Part shown: positions 1 to 10,370 of the stretch, piece after piece
Layout of the letters: each line of letters starts with the position of its first letter
How positions within the stretch are numbered: position 1 is the stretch's first letter
From: Neoarius graeffei
Taxonomy: Eukaryota; Chordata; Actinopteri; Siluriformes; Ariidae
Direction: 5' to 3'
NCBI RefSeq assembly: GCF_027579695.1
Contig: NC_083587.1
Coordinates: 49,225,021-49,289,020 of the forward strand
DNA length: 64,000 bases
Translations under genes and position numbers: made by a program
Notes under the pieces: model-generated
What the model was told of the DNA's origin: nothing
Seen by the model: only the letters and a program-made list of their open reading frames with translations
The model's database searches: none

Positions 1-645
1 ATATGATAAATAAAAACTTTATACAAAACGTCTGACAAAATAATTTCTGCTTAGAATGTAAACAAACCGCCGAAATGACAGCAGGAATTTGTGAAAAATG
101 CGATCATAATAATTCTTGAATTTTTTTTTAAAAGATACATTCTTACCATCAGATACTTCTATTCCATAATTTTGTTGCTTTTTTGGTATTTTTTGGGGTT
201 CTTCTTTAGGGTTTTGTTGGTGGTTGGCAAACCAACTTAAAGGTGCATTACCACCACCAACTGGGTTGGAGTGTGGAACAGGAGATAATGGGAGGAAAAA
301 AACAAAAAACTATATTCTTTTCTTTTCAATACTTGATAACAATTTTGCGGGTTTTGTTTTATTTTGTCCTCGGTTGGTTCAGCAACACGCGCCGCCATTT
401 TGTTTTTCTCTACTCACGGTATATGAGCTGATATCCTAGTAGTGGTGTAGCCAATCAGAGCGCGCGATTGCTCATACCCAGTGAATGTGAACAGAATGAA
501 CTGGTATATTGTTAGGATATTATCCTATTGTGAATTTTTTTTACTGACTGAGAACTGACTGTCAGCTTAATAACTGACTAATAAAATATTCTGTCATTTC
601 TTTTATCCCTGTCTGACCCTCAACACGTAATGCAAATGCATTCAG
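1..645. other. itga8 intron, 5' part in window
   Basis: No exon is visible here. The stretch at about 200-530, with a short inverted repeat around 'ggttggcaaaccaac' and the motif 'ggtgcattaccaccacc', looks like an old interspersed fish repeat, but I cannot assign a family. The bases before 646 hold T/C-rich runs and end in 'attcag', which serves as the acceptor of the next exon. Confidence 0.4.
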
Positions 646-804
646 CTGTATAATAAAGGTCCAAGTTCTGTGAGTGGCACAGTTTTGAAGGTGGGATGGC
701 CCAGTCGTCATCGAGACGAGCATTTGCTCTATGCCATGGAGATCATCACTGATGGACCGATTCGCTGTCACATCAACGGCTCACTTAACCCACTGGGACT
801 TGAG
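646..804 (+). CDS. itga8: Integrin alpha-8, exon encoding end of the calf-2 region before the cleavage site
   Basis: This exon is 159 nt (53 codons), in phase 0 at both ends. It lies between an acceptor ending 'attcag' (643-645) and a donor 'gtaaca' (805). The reading begins LYNKGPSSVSG and continues through VGWPSRH and GPIRC to NPLGLE. From memory of the family this lines up with the human ITGA8 stretch containing GPSTIS..LEVGWPF and INP, just before the heavy/light chain cleavage region. The residues form part of the calf-2 beta-sandwich of the extracellular leg. A cysteine (GPIRC) and an N-glycosylation sequon (NGS) are visible. Alpha-8 pairs with beta-1 and binds RGD ligands such as nephronectin; that role is family knowledge. 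The next exon continues in frame at 13988. The acceptor has a weak pyrimidine tract, so the exact 5' boundary is slightly less certain than the donor. Confidence 0.85.
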
Positions 805-1964
805 GTAACACACACTCAAGTTATAGAATTGATGATTAGCAGTGGTATCGGATATGATTTAAGGCAAATAAATGCATAAAAAAACCCTCCAAGGGCACTT
901 GGAGAGCACAGACCTCCACCAAGGACAATAGTTTACTATGGTATGCAAATTTGCAGCCACAACCACTTTATATGTCCAGGTATGCTTCCAAAATTATTCA
1001 AATTATATGTGTATCCCAGACGATTACTGATACCTGTGAATGTGGATTGTGATATCAAGTCATCGTATTTCTACATTGGCTATGTTTCATCATGATTGAA
1101 CTTCACTGCTATGTACTAGACTTTAAGATGTGTTGAATTGGCATTGTTGAGCGCAGACTATCGCGAAGTCCAAATGCCGTATCTCGCAAAAATAAATTCA
1201 TGGATCCTCCCCATGACTTAGATCTGCTCCAGAATTTTATGGGTTCTTACTCGGCCCATGCTACACCTTTCCACCAAGTTTCATGGAAATCAGGTTGGTC
1301 TGTTTTGTGCAAGACAGACAAACAAACAAAAAGACAGACTAATAAACCGCACCGAAAACATAACCTCTTTAGCAGAGGTAATAAACCTTTCGTGATGATA
1401 TAAACTTGACAGTCATGAAACAACTCATTACCCACTTAGTTACAGCTTTAAGACCTCTGCCAACAGACTAATGAGTGTCTGATCCCTTTTGTACACGTTT
1501 CTGGCAACAACCTTCAGAATGTTGGAGGCTGCAATCTGATTGGCTCTGTACACGTCTGTATCCAGTATGTGACAGTTTCCAGGCTCAACGTTAATCTTTG
1601 AACACTGTTCAAGATCACAAACAGTTTTTCACAGTCAATGGACATAAAAATGTCGACAAAATCCTGTCATAATATGTTATACAAGAGTTTTGTTGGAAGC
1701 AGTTAGAGGTAAGTAAACAAGAATCTTGCTTGTTTGCCAGTGTGCTCGAGATTAGGTGGGTCTTGGTTGTGTTTTTAACAAAAACAAACAAAAGAAAAGA
1801 TATGAGACTCTCCAGTGAATACTGGAGGTCTGGCTTGTTACATGAGTGTAGCTTGGACCCAGACCATATCTTCTGAATTTATAATAATATAATTGCATAC
1901 ACTGTAAATATCGTAGCTAAATATGGCAAGTAGAGATATCATGAATAAAGTATCAAGTACAATA
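805..1964. other. itga8 intron, unclassified repeats
   Basis: No coding signal is visible. The part at about 1140-1385 reads like a dispersed fish repeat: 'ccaagtttcatggaaatcagg', then stacked 'gacagacaaacaaac', ending 'acctctttagcagaggtaa' with a short terminal hairpin. A similar organisation (gacaga stretches ending in a 'cctcctg..ccttaaggtgg' hairpin) recurs at 21722-22027, which suggests related nonautonomous repeats. Confidence 0.35.
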
Positions 1965-2473
1965 CAGTAGTGCTTGAAAGTTTGTGAACCCTTTAGAATT
2001 TTCTATATTTCTGCATAAATATGACCTAAAACATCATCAGATTTTCACACAGGTCCTAAAAGTAGATAAAGAGAACCCAGTTAAACAAATGAGACAAAAA
2101 ATATTATACTTGTGCAGCAATAACTGCATTGAAACATTTGCGGTAACTGTTGATCAGTCCTGCACACCAGCTCGGAGGAATTTTAGCCCATTCCTCCGTA
2201 CAGAACAGCTTCAACTCTAGGATGTTAGTGGGTTTCCTCACATGAACTGCTCGCTTCAGGTCCTTCCACATTTCGATTGGATTAAGGTCAGGACTTTGAC
2301 TTGGCCATTCCAAAACATTAACTTTATTCTTCTTTAACCATTCTTTGGTAGAACAGCTTGTGTGCTTAGGGTCATTGTCTTGCTGTGTGACCCACCTTCT
2401 CTTGAGATTCAGTTCATGGACAGATGTCCTGACATTTTCCTTTAGAATTCGCTGGTATAATTCAGAATTCATT

Positions 2474-2885
2474 CACTACGTTTACATGCACATAGAGAGA
2501 ATCGAATTTCTGCCGTTGCTCGACTGAAATCGAAGTTCAAAATGCCATGTATACACCTTAATTCGGCTGAAATTGAACCGAACTTGATTTCTCGGAATCG
2601 AGCTACACGACCTAGTTTATGCGATTTCTGCCGAGCTACTTTGTGCATGTATACCCTATCGAGCTAGTTGTCGAGCTACTTCCGGAAGTGACGAGTGACG
2701 AGACCACAAGCGGGAAACACAACAGCCTCGGTCGGCATGACAACGAATCATGACAACGGCATGAATCTTTTCTTTTTGTGGCATTGTTTGCACTGTTAAA
2801 ATTTAGCTCACTTACTGTATCACCAAATACATCTGTACAGCTGTTGCATAGCTGTGAATTGTGTACATAAACAAGTCATTGTATT

Positions 2886-2942
<57 letters not shown>

Positions 2943-3463
2943 AACATCTGAAGAATGTCAAGAAAAACAAAACAATTGAACTTTTTGTGTGTTTATTAAG
3001 ACATAAGTTAAATTGTAAGCAAAAAAAATATATTTTTTTGTAAGCAAAAAATGGACTTTAGAAAAATATTATTGTGCAAAATAAGTTGTCTTACAAAACA
3101 GTGGTCTGCGCCGGACAGTTTGTAGCCATAGTCTGTTAGAGCAAGCCTAACAGCTTGAACACGGAACTGCTAGTGTTGCCAGATTGGGGGTTTTAAGTGC
3201 ATTTTAGCGGATTTGAACATGTTTTGGGCTGGAAAACGTCAGCAGTATCTGGCAACACTATAGCTCTTCTTCATGACGACAACCGGAAGTGTACCAACAC
3301 GATGGGGCGTGTAGCGCCACGTGTGGCTCGGGTGCACAATGCACCTTGCACAATAGCCCGATTTCACTTGTGCATGTAGGATTGGATTTCTCTGGCACCC
3401 CTGCTGGGACCCTTTGCTCGATTACCAACAGCAGCTCGATTTGGACGTGCATGTAAACGTAGT
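2474..3463. mobile_element. Nonautonomous inverted-terminal element inside Tc1 copy 1
   Basis: Comparison with the uninterrupted Tc1 copy at 29701 shows a clean insertion: the host reads 'gaattcattgttcc', while here a 990-bp block intervenes. The block starts CACTACGTTTACATGCAC and ends GTGCATGTAAACGTAGT, an inverted repeat of at least 16 bp. The flanking CATT (2470-2473 and 3464-3467) appears duplicated, so the target duplication is 4 or 5 bp. Inside are a (TA)n tract and a short module with inverted ends (3172-3259) that is shared with the hAT elements. There is no transposase, and the superfamily is not assigned. Confidence 0.75.
2892..2940. repeat. (TA)n microsatellite
   Basis: An uninterrupted run of about 24 TA units lies inside the 990-bp insertion. 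Confidence 0.95.
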
Positions 3464-4477
3464 CATTGTTCCATCAATGACGGCAAGCCGCCCTGGCCCA
3501 GATACAGCAAAACAGGCCCAAACCATGATACTACCACCACCATGTTTCACAGATGGGATAAGGTTCTTATGCTGGAATGCAGTGCTTTCCTTTCTCTAAA
3601 CATAACGCTTCTCATTTAAACCAAAAAGTTCTATTTTGGTCTCATCCGTCCACAAAACATTTTTCTAATAGACTTCTGGCTTGTCCACACGATCTTCAGC
3701 AAACTGCAGACGAGCAGCAATGCTCTTTTTGGAGAGCAGTGGCTTTCTCCTTGCAACCCTGCCATGCACACCATTGTTGTTCAGTGTTCTCCTGATGGTG
3801 GACTCATGAACATTAACATTAGCCAATGTGAGAGAGGCCTTCAGTTGCTTAGAAGTTACCGTGAGGTCCTTTGTGACCTCGCCAACTATTACATGCCTAG
3901 CTCTTGGAGTGATCTTTGTTGGTCAAGCACTCCTGGGGAGGGTAACAATGGTCTTGAATTTCCTCCATTTGGACACAATCTGTCTGACTGTGGATTGGTG
4001 GAGTCCAAACTCTTTAGAGATGGTTTTGTAACCTTGATGAGCATCAACGCTTTTTCTGAGGTCCTCAGAAATCTCCTTTGTTTGTGTCATGATGCAGTTC
4101 CACAAACACGTGTTGTGAAGATCAGACTTTGATAGATCCCTGTTCTTTAAATAAAACAGGGTGCCCACTCACACCTGATTGTCATCCCACTGATTGAAAA
4201 CACCTGAGTCTAATTTCACCTTCAAATTAACTGCTAATCCTAGAGGTTTACATACTTTTGCCACTCACAGATATGTAATATTGGATCATTTTCCTCAATA
4301 AATAAATGACCAAGTATAATATTTTTGTCTCATTTGTTTAACTGGGTTCTCTTTATCTACTTTTAGGACTTGTGTGAAAACCTGATGATGTTTTTGGTCT
4401 TATTTATGCAGAAATATAGAAAATTCTAAAGGGTTCACAAACTATCAAGCACCACTGTATACAATATTATTATCCAT

Positions 4478-5310
4478 ACAGGACACTTTTTCCATGGAAT
4501 AAAAATGTGTTCTATTCCCTTCGAGCAGGTTTCATTCATTTGGTTTGATAGCATGCAATATTGTTAGCATATCGCTTATCTTGCATGTATTACATCACTC
4601 TACCCAGTGGAAAATGAGCGTTGAATATGGTGTACGATATTGCATGGTTGTCAAGACAACATGACGTCACACATCAGAGCTGATGCGAATATTTAATGAG
4701 AGAGTTTTCTGCTGTGCATATGCAGAAGCATTTCTTTGTTCGCTGGGAAAGAGAAAGACGCATTGAAAACCTGAAAGGCTACCAAAACTTCGATATTCTT
4801 CACGCATATTTACAAATAGTGGTGAACTGTTACTATTAGAGCTGGGACTTCAGCTCAGCCAAACCTTAGCCAGACACCAAAAAAGAAACAGGGCAAAGGA
4901 TTTGCAAGGGATTAGTGGCAGGCTGCCAGGTCACTCCGCTGTGTGTAGTTGTCAGTGTTGATTTTAAAAGTAACCAAGTTAATTACATAGGGAAATGAAT
5001 ACTTAAGTCTGAGTGAAAAATACTGCAGCGAGCATGTGTGGAAGAAGAGTCTAGAGAGAGAAATCTTAGTTTCTCGGTCGTTCGCCTGTGCTACTTCCTT
5101 TCGATAGCACTGGCTTGACCACTTTATTAGCATTCGCTAACACTACTGATGAACGCTCCACCAGCTGGAAGGTTACTTCACTGCTGCACTGACGGCGCTG
5201 AGTCGCAGGTAAGCTAGTGTTGGCCTTCAAGAATGCTGATATGAAGGGAGTGTATAATAATAATAATTATTATTATTATTATTATTATATTGACTGGCTT
5301 TTTTTCATGG
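4478..5310 (+). mobile_element. Crypton-like element fragment, copy 1
   Basis: Much of this stretch is an inverted relative of 36800-37735. Shared landmarks are 'ttttccatggaataaaaa', 'gcatgcaatattgtt', a 'gacgtcacac' promoter-like patch, and the coding piece around 4745-4830, which reads ERERRIENLKGYQ and ILHAYLQ. The counterpart at 36.8-37.1 kb carries the longer reading NIRKATKTSLDILHAYLQ. From memory, that pattern resembles the N-terminal core-binding part of Crypton-type tyrosine recombinases (KIAA1958/DUF3504-like). The copy ends near an (AAT)n-type repeat at 5260-5290. It is decayed, and the family call is tentative. Confidence 0.5.
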
Positions 5311-5314
5311 TATA

Positions 5315-5842
5315 CACTACCGTTCAAAAGTTTGGGGTCACCCAGACAATTTTGTGTTTTCCATGAAAAGTCACCCTTTTATTTACCACCATAAGTTGTA
5401 AAATGAATAGAAAATATAGTCGAGACATTTTTCTGGCCATTTTGAGCATTTAATCGACCCCACAAATGTGATGCTCCAGAAACTCAATCTGCTCAAAGGA
5501 AGGTCAGTTTTATAGCTTCTCTAAAGAGCTAAACTGTTTTCAGCTGTGCTAACATGATTGTACAAGGGTTTTCTAATCATCCATTAGCCTTCTGAGGCAA
5601 TGAGCAAACACATTGTACCATTAGAACACTGGAGTGAGAGTTGCTGGAAATGGGCCTCTATACACCTATGGAGATATTGCACCAAAAACCAGACATTTGC
5701 AGCTAGAATAGTCATTTACCACATTAGCAATATATAGAGTGGATTTCTGATTAGTTTAAAGTGATCTTCATTGAAAAGAACAGTGCTTTTCTTTCAAAAA
5801 TAAGGACATTTCAAAGTGACCCCAAACTTTTGAACGGTAGTG
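5315..5842. mobile_element. Tc1-type MITE, 528 bp
   Basis: The inverted ends CACTACCGTTCAAAAGTTTG and its complement at 5823-5842 are flanked by TA (5313-5314, 5843-5844). There is no open reading frame of note. This is a nonautonomous Tc1/mariner derivative. It is inserted in a sequence related to the inverted repeat at 35050-35172 ('ggctttttttcatggtata', 'tcagatata'). Confidence 0.9.
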
Positions 5843-5900
5843 TATCAGATATAGTCCATTCAGCTATACTCATACATCAGATATACAACTCAACGCTATC

Positions 5901-6277
5901 CATCTCATCTCATTATCTCTAGCCGCTTTATCCTGTTCTACAGGGTCGCAGGCAAGCTGGAGCCTATCCCAGCTGACTACGGGCGAAAGGCGGGGTACAC
6001 CCTGGACAAGTCGCCAGGTCATCACAGGGCTGACACATAGACACAGACAACCATTCACACTCACATTCACACCTACGGTCAATTTAGAGTCACCAGTTAA
6101 CCTAACCTGCATGTCTTTGGACTGTGGGGGAAACCGGAGCACCCGGAGGAAACCCACACGGACACGGGGAGAACATGCAAACTCCACACAGAAAGGCCCT
6201 CGTCGGCCACGGGGCTCGAACCCGGACCTTCTTGCTGTGAGGCGACAGCGCTAACCACTACACCACCGTGCCGCCCC
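5901..6277 (-). mobile_element. tRNA-derived V-SINE-like element
   Basis: Read on the minus strand it starts with a tRNA-like head: 'ggtgtagtggttagcgctg' as box A region and 'ggttcgagcccc' as box B. It continues through a conserved central part ('ttccccca cagtccaaagacatgc') and ends in 'gataatgagatgag' pentamer repeats. The central part matches the conserved core of V-SINEs such as zebrafish DANA/Mermaid, by recollection. There are at least nine related full or near-full copies in the window, on both strands. Confidence 0.9.
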
Positions 6278-6960
6278 AACTCTAGCCAATATTATTTAAA
6301 TACATAACACAATTAAGCCTACTGGGAGACATATTTACTAATTTAAAGCGAAAACCATTCTTATTGTCTTCTTCTATCAGCAGATTTTGCTTCTTTTCAG
6401 AAATAAAGCCTTGAAATTCTCTGCCAATAAAATAAGGCACTTTCAAGCTTGAAATCAGTAAAAAAAAAAAGTCTGGAAACATGATTTATCATCTTATGTT
6501 TGTAATCTAATAAAGAGAAATATTATTTGATACTAATCAGTAGATATTTTTGCTTGCTAGGATCTCATTTTGTGCAGTGTAATTCTAAAATATCCAGTAC
6601 ATCATAATTATAGAGCTGAACACTTGAGCTGTTTTTTTTAAAATCTCTATAGACGTCTCAGAAAACGCCAAGAGTTTAAAATGTGAAAAGCAACTATTTT
6701 TATAAAAAAAATAAATACTTGAACAGGAATATACTTAGTTTTTTTTTTCATGAATACTTTTCACAAGTGCCATTTTGTAGACATTTCTGGAAGGATAGTG
6801 AGGAATATCCAATGCACTCAAGAAATCCCACAATGCGTCTGCGATAGTTTAGTGTAGAAGTGGCATACTTTCGAATAAAATAGGTAGAGAATAGTCAAAG
6901 GTTTATAGTTTGTAGGCTTATGGTCAGCAGGACACCATTTCAGACATCGTTACAGATATA
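6278..6960. other. itga8 intron, no feature seen
   Basis: AT-rich intronic DNA with several short T and A runs. I see no exon, RNA gene or recognisable element. Confidence 0.4.
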
Positions 6961-7886
6961 CAGTACTGTGCAAAAGTCTTAGACACCCTATTTTTTTTCA
7001 TACAAGCTATGTCATTGATTTCTATTTTATGACTTCAACATTATCGAGTCAGTACAAAAACATTTTAGAGACCAAGCGTTCGTTTTCCAGCACAAAATTG
7101 AATGTTACAGGAAAAAAAAAGTTTGTATCTGAGTATGGAATCAATTTTGTGCCAGAATGTTCATACAATACTTTTGAAATATCAAACAAAAACGACAAAT
7201 CAAAATACAAAAAAAAGTCAAATTTTTTCTAGACTGGCAAACAAATTATTCGTGTAATCGTGCAAAATATCAGTCTATTACTCTTCAGAAACGTTTTATT
7301 TTTGTTCCGCGTCTTTCTCAGTTTTGTTTGACGTAATTTATTTTGGTTGCGATTCCAGCTTTCTCGTTTGCGCTCCCTGACTTTTTGCTTGCAGTTTTGG
7401 CACAAACTTCACGTGTGGGTGGGCTGTCCAGGAATGCATTCCCATTGGCTAACTCGTGTTTGACTGACAGCTAGGGCTGTGCGATATGGGAAAAAATGAA
7501 TATCCCGATACATTTTCTCCATTTCACGATATACGATATATATCTCGATATATTTAAATCTCCTCTAAAGGACCCCATGAAATCTAACTTTTACTCTTTA
7601 CTGTTTTCACTACAATCCCTGCAGATTAAATAACATTCTTGGTTAACTTTACAGGTGGTTTTCAACAACACATTTTAAATTTTCACGTTAGTGATTAATC
7701 ACAATTGAGTTGAAATAAGGCTATTTTTATTCAACAAAGACGTGGCACAAACTGCAAAAACAATCTTGAAAATTGCAACAAAGGGGCAAAACAATACAGA
7801 GCTGCTCAGAGCTCAAACCAATAAAGTGCAAGCTCAACACTGAGAAAGACATTTAGCCTAAATAAGAAAAGTGCTCTTTCATTAAA

Positions 7887-8571
7887 TTATTTTAAAAAAT
7901 AGATCTCCAAGCTATTAACCTGACTACTGAGAACCACTGGAACATTCACAATAGAGAGAGAGGTTGAGGGAGAGAAGAGAGAGATCTGCAAAACATCATT
8001 TTTCTCTTTGCACACTTTTGAACTGAATGTTTTCTGGCTCTGCCTCTCAGATGTGTATAATTCCGCTATTGCCTTCTCTGTAAAATGTCTGCGACCAGGC
8101 GACTCATATTTGGGGTCGAGTGTGTTTAGTAATTTTTGGAAGCCTGGTTTTTCCACTATACTTACTGGGATCATGTATTTGGCAATGAAGTTAGTGATTG
8201 CATCCATTATAGCTCTCCATCTCTGACTCGTTTTCTCATATGGGGGGGCTTTGGAGAACGAGGCCGCTATGGTCATTTGTTTAGCTCGTGGGAGGTTTAG
8301 CTCGTGGGCAAGTAGTTCGGAGTTTAAGAGACTCTTCATACTGTACCGGGTGAGTTTCAGGTGATGGAACATATTTGTAGTGCTGCTGCCTTTCATGATG
8401 ACAGGTTTTTTTTGCACACTTTACAAACTGGCATTTGCTGTTCCACGTCCTCCTCGCGATATCCAAAAAATGCCAGTTGACTGACCCCTTACTAGTTCTT
8501 TTAGGAAGTAATTTGTCGCTGAAATTGCCAGAGCTTACACGGTAGCCTATGCAACACCAGCGATTGCACAA
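7887..8571 (-). pseudogene. hAT transposase N-terminal remnant (ZBED-like)
   Basis: Two overlapping frames on the minus strand carry the remnant. One (from 8571) reads VNWHFLDIARRTWNSK, FVKCAKKTCHHERQQH and THPVQYEES. The other (8417-7887) reads VIMKGSSTTNMFHHLKLT, then FSKAPPYEKTSQRWRAI and PGFQKLLNTLDPKYESPGRR. Together they resemble a BED zinc finger (Cys-x2-Cys, then His-x-His near HHLKLT..HP) followed by the region that precedes the RNase H-like domain in ZBED/hAT transposases. The frame changes at the zinc finger, and the DDE core and hATC dimerisation domain are absent, so no active enzyme could be made from this copy. Similar coding sequence is present at 58235-59005. Confidence 0.75.
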
Positions 8572-8617
8572 ACTGAGTCAGCGCTGTAAACCGGAACTAG
8601 GAAATCTTCCCACCGGC

Positions 8618-8705
8618 AGTGTTGCCAGATACTGCTAACGTTTTCCAGCTCAAAATATGTTCAAAACCCGCCAAAATGCACTTAAAACTGCCCAATCTGG
8701 CAACA
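8618..8705. repeat. 88-bp module with inverted ends, hAT copy 1
   Basis: AGTGTTGCCAGAT at the left and ATCTGGCAACAC at the right enclose about 62 bp. The same module occurs at 3172-3259 in an unrelated element and at 57972-58064 in hAT copy 2. Confidence 0.75.
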
Positions 8706-9915
8706 CAACCGAAACTAGAAAATCTTCCCGGAAGTTCCTTTCAGCACCGAGATGTCGCCCGGGATTGGTTGGCGAGTGCGTGACGTTATTGTTTTCTTTA
8801 CCCTTAGGCAGCCTCTCACGTTACTGCCTGAGGGACAGGGAGAAAACCACCGGGAAAGGTTTTAAACAAACACGAAACAAACGCAAGCCGGAAGATGACC
8901 ATAAAATACTCGATAGTTACGATTATAATAATTTTATGTATCGCACACAGAATTTTCGCGATATATCGAGTATATTCGATATATCGCACAGCCCTACTGA
9001 CAGCTACGCTCAGCCATTCCCTACTTGGATTCTGGCGGACTGTTTGACGAGTGAGCGATCCATTGACGGTAAACAAGGATCGAGTGGAATTCAGTGGCGA
9101 CTGTGATATTGAATTTACACTTTGGAATTAATTCAATATCATAGTCGCCACTGAAGTCCACTCGATCCTTGTTTACCGTCAATGGATCGGTCACTCGTCA
9201 AACAGTCCGCCAGAATCCGAGTAGGAAATGGCTGCAACAGCCTCTGGGGGAATCGCTGAGCGTAGCTGTCAGTCAAACACGAGTTAGCCAATGGGAATGC
9301 ATTCCTGGACAGCCCACCCACACGTGAAGTTTGTGCCAAAACTGCAAGCAAAAAGTCAGGGAGCGCAAACGAGAAAGCTGGAATCGCAACCAAAATAAAT
9401 TACGTCAAGCAAAACTGAGAAAGACGCGGTACAAAAATAAAAGGTTTCTGAAGAGTAATAGACTGATATTTTGCACGATTACACGAATAATTTGTTTGCC
9501 AGTCTAAAAAAATTGACTTTTTTTTTTGTTTTTTTGTATTTTGATTTGTCGTTTTTGTTTGATATTTCAAAAGTATTGTGTGAACATTTTGGCACAAAAT
9601 TGATTCCATATCCGAGCAGCATATTCCATAAGAGAGCACTTTTCAGATGAAAAAAGAAACCATAATGAAGGCTACTTGGTTTTGGTGCAAAATGAAGAAG
9701 CGAGTGTGACAGTCAAAGTGTCCAGAAGAACTGCGGCTGGTTCTGTAAGATGCTCAGTAAAACCTACAGCCCATTTCCTTATCAAACTGCACTCATTGGA
9801 CCTGAGACTACTATTTTTTAAAGCAAAGGGTCGTCTCACACCAAATATTGACTTTGTTTCATTTCTTACGGCTTACTGATTACTGTTTATAGTATTGTTT
9901 TTATTGTTGAAACGT

Positions 9916-10282
9916 AGGGCGGCACGGTGGTGTAGTGGTTAGCGCTGTCGCCTCACAGCAAGAAGGTCCGGGTTCGAGCCCCGGGGCCGGTGAGGGCCTT
10001 TCTGTGCGGAATTTGGATGTTCTCCCCATGTCCGCATGGGTTTCCTCCGGGTGCTCCGGTTTCCCCCACAGTCCAAAGACATGCAGGTTAGGTTAACTGG
10101 TGACTCTAAATTGAGCGTAGGTGTGAATGTGAGTGTGAATGGTTGTCTGTGTCTATGTGTCAGCCCTGTGATGACCTGGCGACTTGTCCAGGGTGTACCC
10201 CGCCTTTCGCCCGTAGTCAGCTGGGATAGGCTCCAGCTTGCCTGCGACCCTGTAGAACAGGATAAAGCGGCTAGAGATGAGA
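9916..10282 (+). mobile_element. tRNA-derived V-SINE-like element with target duplication
   Basis: The head begins 'agggcggcacggtgg', box B is 'gggttcgagcccc', and the tail is 'gagatgaga'. It is flanked by the 11-bp duplication TGTTGAAACGT (9905-9915 and 10283-10293), which marks insertion into the MITE at 6961-10370. Confidence 0.93.
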
Positions 10283-10370
10283 TGTTGAAACGTTTCATTT
10301 CATTCTTGCTTAAGCCATTTTTGATCGACAGCATTTCTTTACATGTGCCTAAGACTTTTGCACACTACGA

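Larger units (their letters stand above)
1965..4457 (-). mobile_element. Tc1-like transposon copy 1, decayed, split by a 990-bp insertion
   Basis: The ends are inverted copies of CAGTRGTGCTTGAAAGTTTG and are flanked by TA on both sides (1963-1964, 4458-4459), the Tc1/mariner target site. The minus strand carries transposase pieces. The piece at 2104-2472 includes QQDNDPKHTS and SPDLNPIE, which belong to the DD34E catalytic core. The piece at 3923-4168 includes the N-terminal DNA-binding part (TKEISEDLRKSV, KEFGLHQSTVRQIV). Part of the left inverted repeat is deleted near 2110, where the sequence jumps straight to the transposase end. The insertion at 2474-3463 splits the coding region. Copies at 29701 and 40177 belong to the same family. 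The element is inactive. Confidence 0.9.
7472..8996 (-). mobile_element. hAT element with BED finger, internally deleted, copy 1
   Basis: Terminal inverted repeats TAGGGCTGTGCGATAT are flanked by perfect 8-bp duplications CTGACAGC (7464-7471, 8997-9004), the hAT hallmark. The subterminal regions are rich in 'cgatatatcg'. The minus strand codes only the N-terminal half of a transposase; the catalytic and dimerisation parts are missing. A second copy lies in opposite orientation at 57687-59409. Confidence 0.93.
7134..9610. mobile_element. Long-palindrome (foldback) element with hAT inserted in one arm
   Basis: The sequence starting TATGGAATCAATTTTGTGCC at 7134 returns as its complement ending at 9610. 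If the hAT element at 7472-8996 is removed, the left arm (7134-7471 plus 9005-9114) pairs with the right arm (9131-9610). The central loop is 16 nt (9115-9130). The right arm has about 28 bp extra near 9230. The insertion split the host MITE at 'tctgag', seen as tctgag on the left and tccgag on the right, a likely 6-bp target duplication with one change. No transposase is visible. Confidence 0.85.
6961..10370. mobile_element. Tc1-type MITE, expanded by nested insertions
   Basis: The outer ends are CAGTACTGTGCAAAAGTCTT and an imperfect complement ending at 10370, with TA on both sides. The outer 170 bp on the left and about 650 bp on the right match, in reverse orientation, the intact 599-bp MITE at 34024-34622. 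That comparison shows two later insertions: a foldback element at 7134-9610 and a SINE at 9916-10282. Without these the MITE would be roughly 570 bp. It has no coding capacity of its own. Confidence 0.85.
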
